A DNA stretch of 8,293 nucleotides from UBA4582 sp047630175. Its GTDB lineage: Bacteria; Pseudomonadota; Gammaproteobacteria; Pseudomonadales; Azotimanducaceae. Position 1 is the stretch's first letter; each line of letters starts with the position of its first letter. Below, one piece after another: positions 1-6,741 of this stretch. The position numbers were made by a program, and so were the translations under genes. The stretch covers positions 1 to 8,293 of the forward strand of contig JBLHVI010000117.1 in the NCBI GenBank assembly GCA_047630175.1. Direction: 5' to 3'. The notes beneath the pieces were generated by a model. The model was not told the DNA's origin, did no database searches, and saw only the letters and a list, made by a program, of their open reading frames with translations.

Positions 1-2
1 GG

Positions 3-152
3 ATTGCAGGCAGGCAGGTTATAACTGGGGCTATTTTTAATGGCAAGGTCGACGGCACATCCGCAGAGAGGATGCCGTCTGTGGTCGACGCTGAACACCG
101 AATTAGCTTCGCTAACTTCAACGATATTATGAGTCTAAACTCTTTCGAGTAA
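3..152 (+). CDS. possible C-terminal end of an unidentified gene (partial)
   Basis: An open frame enters from the left edge and runs 49 codons to a TAA at 150-152. The tail ends in ...NDIMSLNSFE. I do not recognise the protein. In favour of coding: purines dominate the first codon position (about 70%), the residue mix looks ordinary, and the frame would converge on the minus-strand lysine-rich gene with a bidirectional hairpin between them. Against: 49 open codons can arise by chance (roughly one in ten), and the opposite strand is also open over most of the stretch. The last codons, TTC GAG TAA, form the start of the first copy of the 14-bp repeat array, so the array begins exactly at the putative gene end. 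Everything upstream is outside the window. Confidence 0.4.
   Translation: MAGRQVITGAIFNGKVDGTSAERMPSVVDAEHRISFANFNDIMSLNSFE
51..79. repeat. inverted repeat (imperfect hairpin)
   Basis: GACGGCACATCC (51-62) pairs with GGATGCCGTC (70-79) around a 7-base loop, with a two-base bulge in the left arm. GTCGAC occurs again just outside each arm (48-53 and 84-89). No T-run follows on either strand, so it does not look like an intrinsic terminator. It lies inside the putative partial gene and may simply be coding sequence. Confidence 0.4.
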
Positions 153-266
153 GCTAGTTCGAGTAAGCTAGTTCGAGTACGCTAGTTCGAGTACGCTAGT
201 TCGAGTACGCTAGTTCGAGTACGCTAGTTCGAGTACGCTAGTTCGAGTACGCTAGTTCGAGTACGC
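144..266. repeat. 14-bp tandem repeat array, 8.8 copies
   Basis: The unit TTCGAGTACGCTAG is repeated head to tail: eight full copies (144, 158, 172, 186, 200, 214, 228, 242) and an 11-base ninth (256-266). Copies 1 and 2 read TAAGCTAG where copies 3-8 read TACGCTAG; otherwise all copies are identical. Because 14 is not a multiple of 3 and the unit holds TAG, no frame stays open across it, so it is non-coding. Near-perfect identity suggests recent expansion by slippage or active homogenisation. The first copy contains the TAA of the putative upstream gene, so the array could have grown from that gene's 3' end. There is no spacer variation, so it is not a CRISPR. Confidence 0.95.
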
Positions 267-336
267 GTGTTACCACGGCCTATTTTGAACCCATTGTTTA
301 CTCAAACCAAACTCTATTAAATACTCAGCCAGGCAC

Positions 337-365
337 CCAAAGGCCCTCTGAAAGAGGGCCTTTGG
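337..365 (-). terminator. perfect 13-bp hairpin, probable terminator of the lysine-rich gene
   Basis: CCAAAGGCCCTCT (337-349) pairs perfectly with AGAGGGCCTTTGG (353-365) around a 3-base loop. It starts 13 bases after the stop codon of the lysine-rich gene at 379-381. On the minus strand the GC core is followed only by TTTGG and then mixed sequence, so the U-run is short. The stem is symmetric and could also stop transcription from the plus-strand gene ending at 152. Position and perfect pairing make a terminator the best reading. Confidence 0.75.
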
Positions 366-378
366 CTACATCACGTCG

Positions 379-882
379 CTATACTGCCTTCTTCTTTGCT
401 GCGACTTTCTTTGCTGCTTTTTTTACAACTGGCTTCTTTACTGCAATTTTCTTCGCCGCAACTTTCTTAGCAACCAGCTTTTTCTTTGCCGGGGCCTTTT
501 TAGCAACTTTCTTTACAGCTTTCTTCGCCGTTACTTTCTTTTTAGTCGCCACTTTTTTCTTTACAGCCACTTTTTTCTTCGCGACAACTTTCTTTTTCGC
601 GACAACTTTCTTTTTAGTCGCTACTTTCTTCTTCGCCGCAACCTTCTTTTTAACAGCGACTTTTTTCTTGGTAGCTACTTTTTTCTTAACGGCAACTTTC
701 TTCTTAGCCGCTACTTTTTTCTTTGCCGCTGGCTTTTTCGCAACAGCCTGCTTTTTTGCTGCTACTTTTTTGACAACTTTCTTTTTCGCAACAGTCTTTT
801 TAGCAACAACTTTCTTTTTGGCAGCTGGACTTTTTTTCGCTGCGACCTTTTTCTTCAACACTGCTTTCTTTTTCGCAACCAC
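379..882 (-). CDS. lysine/alanine-rich histone H1-like DNA-binding protein
   Basis: This 167-residue protein contains 77 lysines (46%), the rest nearly all Ala and Val with a few Thr, Pro, Leu, Ser, Gln and Ile. It has no Asp, Glu, Arg, Gly, aromatic or Cys residue. Residues 54-119 are eleven consecutive hexamers of the form KKKVxx (VAA, VAV, VAT, VVA, VTA variants); flanking parts carry looser AAKK/VAKK/PAAK repeats. This composition matches bacterial H1-like tails and AlgP-type proteins, which bind and condense DNA non-specifically; a role in the nucleoid is inferred from that. There is no globular domain, signal peptide or membrane segment. The GTG start at 882 is supported by an AGGAG 7 bases upstream. 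It is monocistronic: terminator below, AT-rich gap above. The plus-strand frame across it (Phe/Ala/Thr-rich) is its mirror image, not a gene. Expression level and copy-number variation of the hexamers cannot be judged here. Confidence 0.85.
   Translation of the reverse strand: MVAKKKAVLKKKVAAKKSPAAKKKVVAKKTVAKKKVVKKVAAKKQAVAKKPAAKKKVAAKKKVAVKKKVATKKKVAVKKKVAAKKKVATKKKVVAKKKVVAKKKVAVKKKVATKKKVTAKKAVKKVAKKAPAKKKLVAKKVAAKKIAVKKPVVKKAAKKVAAKKKAV
526..723 (-). repeat. 18-bp coding tandem repeat (11 hexapeptide units)
   Basis: These bases encode residues 54-119 of the lysine-rich protein, eleven successive KKKVxx hexamers. The 18-bp units differ mainly at the fifth and sixth codons and at third positions (AAA/AAG; GTA, GTT, GTC or GTG). 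The period is in frame, so gain or loss of units would change length without breaking the gene. Codon divergence between units suggests an older array than the 14-bp one at 144-266. Confidence 0.85.
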
Positions 883-889
883 GTTTCCA

Positions 890-894
890 CTCCT
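890..894 (-). promoter_or_regulatory. ribosome binding site of the lysine-rich gene
   Basis: AGGAG on the minus strand lies 7 bases before the GTG at 882. It decides the start: no ATG exists near the beginning of this frame, and the next codons (GTT GCG AAA AAG) already belong to the basic repeat. Confidence 0.8.
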
Positions 895-946
895 GTCTTA
901 CTAATGAAAGTTCACTCGTTTTGTTACAACAGTCTCATGCCTCGAG

Positions 947-972
947 GTCATGTCTAACTCTTTCAACATGAC
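947..972. repeat. inverted repeat GTCATGT-N12-ACATGAC
   Basis: Two perfect 7-base arms (947-953 and 966-972) are separated by 12 bases, 65-90 bases before the GTG of the lysine-rich gene. The spacing allows either an mRNA hairpin in the 5' leader or an operator for a dimeric regulator. There is no direct evidence for either. Confidence 0.4.
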
Positions 973-996
973 TTTTGAGCCTGAAATTTTCAATGT

Positions 997-1052
997 TTTG
1001 CTGATTGTAAAATTACAAATTAACATCACTTTGAAAATCATTAATCAGCAAA
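997..1052. repeat. 10-bp inverted repeat enclosing a TTGTAA palindrome
   Basis: TTTGCTGATT (997-1006) and AATCAGCAAA (1043-1052) are perfect inverted copies 36 bases apart. Overlapping the left arm is a second perfect palindrome, TTGTAA-AA-TTACAA (1005-1018). They lie 115-170 bases upstream of the lysine-rich gene and are therefore placed as an operator or leader element for it. In AT-rich DNA short palindromes are common; the 10-base arms with mixed composition are the less expected part. Confidence 0.45.
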
Positions 1053-1235
1053 CACGTTGCCACACAATCGAAGGAACTATGTATACAGCTGTCTAACACA
1101 ATGAAGTTTAGAAAAAAATGGTTAAGTTTGCGAACTTTTTTTGAATAAAACGCAAAACATTCAGTATTTAAAAAATACATACTAAGTTTTCTAACGTTTT
1201 TTCTCTACCAAACTATTCGTTGAACTCTCTCTCAA

Positions 1236-1259
1236 TCGAATATTTAAACTGATATTCGA
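1236..1259 (-). repeat. AT-rich hairpin just downstream of adk
   Basis: TCGAATAT (1236-1243) and ATATTCGA (1252-1259) are perfect 8-base arms around an 8-base loop, 20 bases after the adk stop. No T-run follows on the minus strand, so it is a weak terminator candidate or an mRNA 3'-end stabiliser for the relA-adk transcript. Confidence 0.35.
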
Positions 1260-1278
1260 CACACAATATGCACCTGAA

Positions 1279-1941
1279 CTAGGTCGTTTGTTTGTCAATA
1301 ATGTCGGATATTTTAAACTTTATATCCGATGTGTCACCTTGGCCATCGATCGCATAGAGTTTTAATGATCTTGTTGTCGAAGCCGCCAAATCCTTGTAAA
1401 ACTTAACCAATGGTTCGGTTTGATCGCGATAGATTTTCAATCGCTCGAGCACTGTATCCTCTTGATCATCATCTCTTTGCACCAAGTTATCGCCAGTTTC
1501 ATCGTCTTTTCCAGCAGTTTTAGGCGGATTATGAATAACGTGGTAAATCCGACCAGACTCAGAATGCACCCGTCGACCACTCAGTCGGCTGACAATCTCC
1601 TCGTCAGGAACACGGATTTCAATAACACAGTCGATATCGATTTTCTGATCCTGCAATGCCTGCGCCTGTGGAATAGTTCGCGGAAAACCATCAAACAAAA
1701 ACCCGCTGGCACAATCAGGTTGTGCGACTCGTTCTTTCACTAGATCGATAATAATATCGTCTGTAACCAACGCACCAGCCTCCATAACTCCTTTGACTTT
1801 AAGCCCAAGTGGAGAACCTGCCTGAATCGCTTCCCTAAGCATATCTCCGGTAGAAATTTGCGGAATGCCGCACTTCTCACGAATAAATTGAGCCTGAGTA
1901 CCCTTGCCCACACCTGGTGCGCCTAAAAGAATCATCTTCAC
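1279..1941 (-). CDS. adk: adenylate kinase
   Basis: Adenylate kinase catalyses ATP + AMP <-> 2 ADP in the cytoplasm. From the GTG at 1941 it is 220 residues (E. coli 214) and begins MKMILLGAPGVGKGTQAQFI, the expected family N-terminus. Visible parts: P-loop GAPGVGKGT (7-15), AMP-binding STGDMLREAI (30-39), DGFPRT (84-89), and a long LID from about 122 (GRRVHSESGRIYHVIHNPP) to 160 without zinc cysteines, as in enterobacterial Adk. An ATG 15 bases upstream (1956) would add five residues, MGDCC, that the family lacks and has no Shine-Dalgarno, whereas GGGAG (1950-1954) lies 8 bases before the GTG. It follows relA by 55 bases and is probably cotranscribed with it; RelA releases AMP, which Adk recycles. 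In Pseudomonas and E. coli mazG or mazEF occupy the position after relA, so the placement is notable. Confidence 0.95.
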   Translation of the reverse strand: MKMILLGAPGVGKGTQAQFIREKCGIPQISTGDMLREAIQAGSPLGLKVKGVMEAGALVTDDIIIDLVKERVAQPDCASGFLFDGFPRTIPQAQALQDQKIDIDCVIEIRVPDEEIVSRLSGRRVHSESGRIYHVIHNPPKTAGKDDETGDNLVQRDDDQEDTVLERLKIYRDQTEPLVKFYKDLAASTTRSLKLYAIDGQGDTSDIKFKISDIIDKQTT

Positions 1942-1996
1942 GCAACAATCTCCCATCTATTTCTATTAACTGAAAATAGTCAAACCCGCTCAATAA

Positions 1997-4225
1997 TTAG
2001 TGAGCAACTGTCCGACGTGCTGTAATTACATTCGATAGCTGTTCTATCTGCTCTATGGTCTTGAGTAACCGATTAATACCACTGACCTCTATAACGATAG
2101 ACATCAACACACGGTTATTCGGTTTGTCAGTTTGCGAATTCATCGCAATCACGTTGGTTTCTTCGCGCATGAACACGCCGGTAATATCATGTAGCAGGCC
2201 GTGCCGGTCGTACGCGGTTATCTCGACGGTGACAGGAAAGGTAGCGGCATTCCCTGCCCGCCAATCCAACCGCATGAGCCTACCATAACTATCGGCCTGC
2301 AGCGCCTGCAAACAGTCCTGACAATGCACATCGACCGTGTTCTGGTCGGTGATAATACCGACAATGCTTTCGCCTGAAACAGGATTGCAACAAGCGGCAA
2401 GACTATAAAGCAAGCCACCCAAGCCGGTAACCAACATTTCGCTGTTTTCTGCGCGATTTTCATCGCTAAGCAACAAGCTTAGCTGTTGATCTTTTACGTC
2501 GAGCTCCACCATATGAACTGCAGCTTCGACAACATCAATCACGCTGATATCACCCGCACCCACTGCCGCATACAGATCAACCGCTTTCTTATGATTCAAC
2601 ATCCCCGTCAGCTGGCCTATATTTACGTGCTCGACGCTGAGACGCCGCAACTCATGCTCTAGAAGCTGCTTACCTTCTTCGATATTTTTACGCTTTGTTC
2701 GCTGACCAAACCAATTTTGTACCTTAGCCCGCGCCCTTGATGTAGAAAGGTAACCCAGATGAGCATGCAACCATTCCCGTCGAGGCTCAATTTCATCACC
2801 GGTAATAATTTCTATCTGGTCACCCGACTTGAGCCGCGTATTCAGCGGTACTACCTTGCCATTGATCTTCGCGCCTCGACACTTATGCCCAACTTCGGTA
2901 TGCACTCGATAGGCAAAATCGACGGGGGTCGCGTTCGGTGTCATATCAACAACGTGGCCATCCGGCGTGAAGACATAGATTCGATCGAGTCCGATTTCAT
3001 CAAGCAGCTCTTTAGAAATACCTGCTACATCCCCAAGTTCCTCACGCCAGTCCAGAATTTGTCGTAACCACTCTATTTTCTCACGGTAGGCGACGGGCTC
3101 TTCTATCTGATCAACCGCTTTGTACTGCCAGTGAGAACAAACACCGAGTTCGGCTTTTTCATGCATCTCGTGCGTGCGAATCTGAATTTCTAAGACTTTA
3201 TTTTCAGGTCCAATCACCGCCGTGTGCAACGAGCGATAGCCGTTCTCCTTCGGAGAAGCAACGTAGTCATCGAATTCGTACGGCAAATTACGCCACAAAT
3301 TATGCACAATGCCTAAAACGCGATAGCAATCGTTATCTTCTGGCACCAATATCCGCACCGCACGCACATCGTAGACCTGAGAAAAAGTAATGCTCTTATT
3401 ACGCATCTTTCGCCAGATACTGTAAATATGCTTGGCTCTACCATCAAGTTCAGCGTCGACGTTAATCATCGCCAACTTATCATTCAAAGTAGCAATCACA
3501 CGATCAATATAGTTCTGTCGATCAGTACGCTTTTCATCCAACAAACTGGCAATTCGCTTGTAAGCTAGTGGTTCAGTGTACCGAAAGGCTAAGTCTTCTA
3601 ACTCCCACTTGATTTGGCCAATACCGAGTCGATGCGCCAGTGGTGCATAAATATCCATAACTTCACGTGCTAAGCGCACCTGACGTTCAGGTTTATCACG
3701 GCCTATTTCGCGCACTGCACAGGTGCGTTCGGCAAGCTTTATCAACGCGACGCGCACATCATCGACGATCGCGACCAATAAGCGCTTCGCCTGTTCAAGC
3801 TGGTCTTTATGCTCGCCCAACACCGATTCGTCTGAAATTCGGATATTACTGATCGCCGCCATCCGTAATACACCCTCGACCAACGTCGCCACATTGTCGC
3901 CGAACTGTTTGCGGACATGATTGAGGGTAATCTGGTTCTCACGCACGGCTCGGTAAATGATCGCCGCGACAATCCCATCCTCATCCATACGAAGTTCGCT
4001 GAGGATATCGGCCATGTCCAGGCCGGTTCGATAACTGCTTCTGCCTGACGCCCATAACGTGTTAGTGAGCGCAGCCCTTTCCTCAGCTTTCTCCGACAAA
4101 TCGCAGGCAAGCTCAAGTCTTTTCAGATCAAAACCGGGGTTTTTTTCTTGCAGCTGTGTTAACCAGAGGGCCAGATTAACCCGACCGTCAACGTGCAGCG
4201 GCTGCTCCTTTCTGACTTTTACCAT
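1997..4225 (-). CDS. relA: GTP pyrophosphokinase, (p)ppGpp synthetase I
   Basis: RelA transfers pyrophosphate from ATP to GTP or GDP on stalled ribosomes with uncharged tRNA, making (p)ppGpp and AMP. The 742 residues match E. coli RelA (744) throughout. The N-terminal hydrolase-like domain (about 55-190) lacks the His-Asp pair of SpoT (AAIIYRAVRENQ at 87-98 replaces it), so it should not degrade ppGpp. The synthetase domain holds GRAKHIYSIWRKM (262-274), the acidic EFDD motif (317-320) typical of synthetase-only RelA rather than the RxKD of bifunctional enzymes, and YRSLHT (330-335). A TGS domain follows (413-476), then a zinc-finger-like region with CC at 612-613 and HC..C at 634-638, and a C-terminal ACT domain (about 664-742). 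The start ATG matches the family opening MVxVR, though no clear Shine-Dalgarno precedes it; 40 bases separate it from the rlmD stop, suggesting readthrough transcription. Confidence 0.97.
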   Translation of the reverse strand: MVKVRKEQPLHVDGRVNLALWLTQLQEKNPGFDLKRLELACDLSEKAEERAALTNTLWASGRSSYRTGLDMADILSELRMDEDGIVAAIIYRAVRENQITLNHVRKQFGDNVATLVEGVLRMAAISNIRISDESVLGEHKDQLEQAKRLLVAIVDDVRVALIKLAERTCAVREIGRDKPERQVRLAREVMDIYAPLAHRLGIGQIKWELEDLAFRYTEPLAYKRIASLLDEKRTDRQNYIDRVIATLNDKLAMINVDAELDGRAKHIYSIWRKMRNKSITFSQVYDVRAVRILVPEDNDCYRVLGIVHNLWRNLPYEFDDYVASPKENGYRSLHTAVIGPENKVLEIQIRTHEMHEKAELGVCSHWQYKAVDQIEEPVAYREKIEWLRQILDWREELGDVAGISKELLDEIGLDRIYVFTPDGHVVDMTPNATPVDFAYRVHTEVGHKCRGAKINGKVVPLNTRLKSGDQIEIITGDEIEPRREWLHAHLGYLSTSRARAKVQNWFGQRTKRKNIEEGKQLLEHELRRLSVEHVNIGQLTGMLNHKKAVDLYAAVGAGDISVIDVVEAAVHMVELDVKDQQLSLLLSDENRAENSEMLVTGLGGLLYSLAACCNPVSGESIVGIITDQNTVDVHCQDCLQALQADSYGRLMRLDWRAGNAATFPVTVEITAYDRHGLLHDITGVFMREETNVIAMNSQTDKPNNRVLMSIVIEVSGINRLLKTIEQIEQLSNVITARRTVAH

Positions 4226-4265
4226 AGAGTGTGACGTTCAATATGCGTAAGTGAGTGGCCTACAG

Positions 4266-5558
4266 TCATGCGCGAGTAAAACAGGCTATTGATTCAACAT
4301 GGGTAGTATGAGGAAACATATCAATGACACCTGCCGACTCGAATTGATACCCGCCTGCCACTAATATTTCAGCGTCCCGCGCCAGTGTGACGGGATTACA
4401 GGAGACGTACACTACCCTTTCCGCGTGATGGGTTGCAAGTACTTTGCAGACCTCTAGCGCACCACTTCGAGGCGGGTCTAATAGAACCTTGTTATAGCCC
4501 TCAAATGCCGTTTTATCCTGATTTTCGGCAAACAAATCCCCGGCGCTAAACTCAACATTATCTATTTGATTGAGGACGGCGTTTTCATTAGCGCGCTGCA
4601 CACAGGTTTGAGATAGCTCAATCCCCATTACATACCCCGCCGATCGTGCCAGCGGTAGGCTAAAGTTGCCAATACCACAAAACCCATCAAACACTCGATC
4701 AGTGTCTTTCAACGCTAGCAAATCAATCGCTCGACGAATCATTTTTTGATTTATCTGGTGATTCACTTGAGTGAAATCCATGGGATGAAAGGCATAAGTT
4801 AAATTGAATTCCGGCAAGCTGTAACTTAGACGCTCAACACCGTCAGCGGGAAAAATCTTGTGTACTGTCGATTCATTACCCGGTTGCAGATAGATCGAGA
4901 ACTGCAACTGTCGGCCGAATTCGCTTAATTGACTAACATCAGCCGACGACATATCACTAAGATGACGAATAACCAGTGCAGTTTCTGTATCACCAACGGC
5001 AACTTCAATTTGTGGAATGCTACGAGGGTCACTTAATTCACCGATCACTTGCGCTAGGGCTAAAAGATTTTCGCCCACAGACGCGCGCAAAACGTAACAA
5101 CGGTCTATTTCGGCAACATAGGGCTTCATTTTTTCGCGAAAACCAACTAAAACGCGGCCCTTTTTCTCAACAAATTTGACGCCCAATCGCGCCTTGCTGC
5201 GATAGTCATTGGTCGGGCCGGTGATGGGCTCCATAAAGTGCAATGGCTGAGTATCTGCCAATGTTTGACGCAAATTATCTGCTTTGAATCTAATCTGCGC
5301 CACCGATTCAAAGTGCTGAAAGCTACATCCACCACAGTCATTGGCTGCAGGGCATATCGGCGTAACTCTATCGGCTGATGCCTGCAGTACAGTGACCGTT
5401 TTAAAAAAGTGTTTCTTGCGCTTACGCGCCCAAGGTACAGCGATAAGTGTCTCACCAGCTAACGCACCAATAACGGCTTGTTTACCATCGGCACTCAAGG
5501 CATAACCCGCCGGGTCCAATTGATCTGTCGTTATCGTTACGGGATCATAGTTTTTCAC
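4266..5558 (-). CDS. rlmD: 23S rRNA (uracil-1939-C5)-methyltransferase
   Basis: RlmD (RumA) uses S-adenosylmethionine to methylate U1939 of 23S rRNA and carries a 4Fe-4S cluster. The 430 residues (E. coli 433) show a TRAM RNA-binding domain (about 1-60), cluster cysteines C69, C75, C78 (CPAANDCGGC) and C154, a SAM-binding motif FDGFCGIGNFS (290-300), DPPRSGA (361-367), the catalytic cysteine C387 in YVSCNPVTLARD, and the terminal MFPHTTHVES with the likely general base E422. All key residues are intact. The start is a GTG at 5558, since no ATG exists in frame after an upstream stop; GGAAAG 6 bases before it is a weak ribosome site. The GTG overlaps a TGA of an upstream open frame (GTGA), see findings. 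It lies between cysM and relA as in Pseudomonas. Confidence 0.96.
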   Translation of the reverse strand: MKNYDPVTITTDQLDPAGYALSADGKQAVIGALAGETLIAVPWARKRKKHFFKTVTVLQASADRVTPICPAANDCGGCSFQHFESVAQIRFKADNLRQTLADTQPLHFMEPITGPTNDYRSKARLGVKFVEKKGRVLVGFREKMKPYVAEIDRCYVLRASVGENLLALAQVIGELSDPRSIPQIEVAVGDTETALVIRHLSDMSSADVSQLSEFGRQLQFSIYLQPGNESTVHKIFPADGVERLSYSLPEFNLTYAFHPMDFTQVNHQINQKMIRRAIDLLALKDTDRVFDGFCGIGNFSLPLARSAGYVMGIELSQTCVQRANENAVLNQIDNVEFSAGDLFAENQDKTAFEGYNKVLLDPPRSGALEVCKVLATHHAERVVYVSCNPVTLARDAEILVAGGYQFESAGVIDMFPHTTHVESIACFTRA

Positions 5559-5600
5559 AAGCGGCTTTCCACAATAGGTTTCAATTGATTTAGAGTGACT

Positions 5601-5645
5601 TTATCAGGCGTGGCTTTGTCAGGCGTGGCTTTGGCGGGCGTCACT
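5601..5645. repeat. 15-bp tandem repeat, three units
   Basis: TTATCAGGCGTGGCT (5601-5615), TTGTCAGGCGTGGCT (5616-5630) and the diverged TTGGCGGGCGTCACT (5631-5645) follow each other directly in the cysM-rlmD gap. On the minus strand, in the frame that ends over the rlmD start, the units read as TPAKA, TPDKA and TPDKV. The in-frame period of 15 and the conserved K and P codons hint at coding, but no good start codon is seen. Confidence 0.8.
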
Positions 5646-5775
5646 TCGTTAGTATTCGCTAGGTTAAGAGCGTTGCGAGGAGGCTGGTAAGGCTGCTACC
5701 CGTTCAAGCGCGGGATAATGTACCACGCATCGTCCTGACATGCCGAACTCACCAACAGATTTAGCTTAGAAAGAC

Positions 5776-6678
5776 TCAGTTACGCTCAAAAACACCCGTA
5801 GAGAGGTATCTGTCGCCTCGATCGCAGATTATGGCAACGATCACCGCGTTACTAACTTCCTGACTGATTTGCAGCGCTGCTGCTACAGATCCGCCCGACG
5901 ACACGCCGCAGAAAATACCTTCTTCGGTAGCCAATCGACGCATGGTTTGCTCCGCTAGCTCCTGATTCATATCGACAATCCTGTCAACCAACGCACCATC
6001 ATAGACCTGTGGCATATACGCCGCAGGCCAGCGTCTGATACCAGGAATACTGGCACCATCGATGGGCTGTAAACCAACGATTTGGACTTCAGGCTTCGTC
6101 TCTCGAAAAAATCGGGAAACACCCATAATCGTTCCAGTAGTACCCATAGATGCGATAAAATGCGTGACGGAGCCCCCGGTCTGACGATAAATTTCAGGAC
6201 CGGTGCCAGCAAAATGGGCATGCGGATTATCGGGATTAGCGAACTGGTCAAGTACCCGGCCGCGACCCTCGCTCTGCATTTGTTTAGCCAAATCACGCGC
6301 ACCTTCCATGCCCTCGTCTTTTGAGACGAGTATTAATTCGGCGCCATAGGCAGACATCGCAGCCTTACGCTCGTTACTCATGTGGGCTGGCATAATCAAG
6401 ATCATGCGATAGCCTTTAATCGCCGCAGCCATGGCTAAAGCAATACCTGTGTTACCGCTAGTTGCCTCAATGAGCGTATCACCAGGCGCTATCTCACCGC
6501 GCGCTTCTGCCGCTTGAATCATGTTTATAGCCGGCCGGTCTTTGACCGATCCAGCGGGATTATTACCCTCCAGCTTGGCGAGTATCGTATTGCTGGTCTT
6601 ACCGGGCATGCGCTGCAGCCGCACTAGCGGGGTCCCGCCGATACAGGCTTCAATGGTGGGGTATTCAATTGGGCTCAT
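5776..6678 (-). CDS. cysM: cysteine synthase B (O-acetylserine sulfhydrylase B)
   Basis: CysM is a PLP enzyme that makes cysteine from O-acetylserine and sulfide, and in its B form also S-sulfocysteine from thiosulfate. The 300 residues (E. coli 303) contain the Schiff-base lysine K46 in NNPAGSVKDRPA, the substrate loop EATSGNTGIALA (71-82), the PLP phosphate loop GTTGT (179-183), GIRRWP (213-218), which is characteristic of CysM rather than CysK, and CGVSSGG (257-263). The C-terminus DRGDRYLSTGVF matches the family and is followed by three residues. The ATG at 6678 gives the expected length; the ribosome site is weak (AGAAAG, 9 bases away). It is divergent from the BarA/GacS-like gene across about 180 bases, and 217 bases upstream of rlmD, so it may have its own transcript. 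Confidence 0.96.
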   Translation of the reverse strand: MSPIEYPTIEACIGGTPLVRLQRMPGKTSNTILAKLEGNNPAGSVKDRPAINMIQAAEARGEIAPGDTLIEATSGNTGIALAMAAAIKGYRMILIMPAHMSNERKAAMSAYGAELILVSKDEGMEGARDLAKQMQSEGRGRVLDQFANPDNPHAHFAGTGPEIYRQTGGSVTHFIASMGTTGTIMGVSRFFRETKPEVQIVGLQPIDGASIPGIRRWPAAYMPQVYDGALVDRIVDMNQELAEQTMRRLATEEGIFCGVSSGGSVAAALQISQEVSNAVIVAIICDRGDRYLSTGVFERN

Positions 6679-6711
6679 AACAACGTACTTTCTTGGTTAA
6701 AGACGATCTCA

Positions 6712-6741
6712 ATCATAAGGGACTATGCCGGTTTCGGTTAA
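6712..6741 (-). promoter_or_regulatory. cysM: candidate sigma-70 promoter of cysM
   Basis: On the minus strand TATGAT (6717-6712, five of six consensus bases) is preceded at 18 bases by TTAACC (6741-6736, four of six), which would give a leader of about 25 bases before the cysM ATG. The second -10-like hexamer in the gap, TAGAAT (6757-6752), has no good -35. Assigned by eye only. Confidence 0.3.

Larger units (their letters stand above)
883..1278. other. AT-rich intergenic region upstream of the lysine-rich gene
   Basis: This stretch of almost 400 bases separates adk from the lysine-rich gene and holds no credible gene. Bases 1100-1205 are rich in A and T tracts (1112-1118, 1136-1142, 1170-1175, 1196-1202), roughly in helical phase in places, which would favour bending. 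It must contain the promoter of the lysine-rich gene, but I found no convincing -35/-10 pair on the minus strand. Inverted repeats within it are listed separately. Confidence 0.6.

Noticed and set aside
144..266. CRISPR array or tRNA T-arm (GTTCGAGT resembles the T-loop)
   Set aside because: Direct 14-bp repeats have no spacers, and no acceptor, D or anticodon arms can be formed around the motif.
362..904. Plus-strand open frame rich in Phe, Ala and Thr opposite the lysine-rich gene
   Set aside because: It is the complement of AAA/AAG-rich codons; it has no ribosome site, and the minus-strand frame has a good Shine-Dalgarno and a terminator.
1101..1148. 15-codon plus-strand ORF (MKFRKKWLSLRTFFE)
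   Set aside because: No ribosome site, AT-rich context with many chance short frames, and no downstream plus-strand gene that it could lead.
1164..1178. Hairpin GTATTT-AAA-AAATAC as a terminator
   Set aside because: Only A-T rich arms of six bases, about 100 bases past the adk stop, and expected by chance in this composition.
1420..1743. Plus-strand frame of 107 codons within adk
   Set aside because: Lies fully opposite an unmistakable adenylate kinase and looks like nothing known.
1939..1956. ATG at 1956 as the adk start
   Set aside because: It adds MGDCC, which the family lacks, and has no Shine-Dalgarno; GGGAG is well placed for the GTG at 1941.
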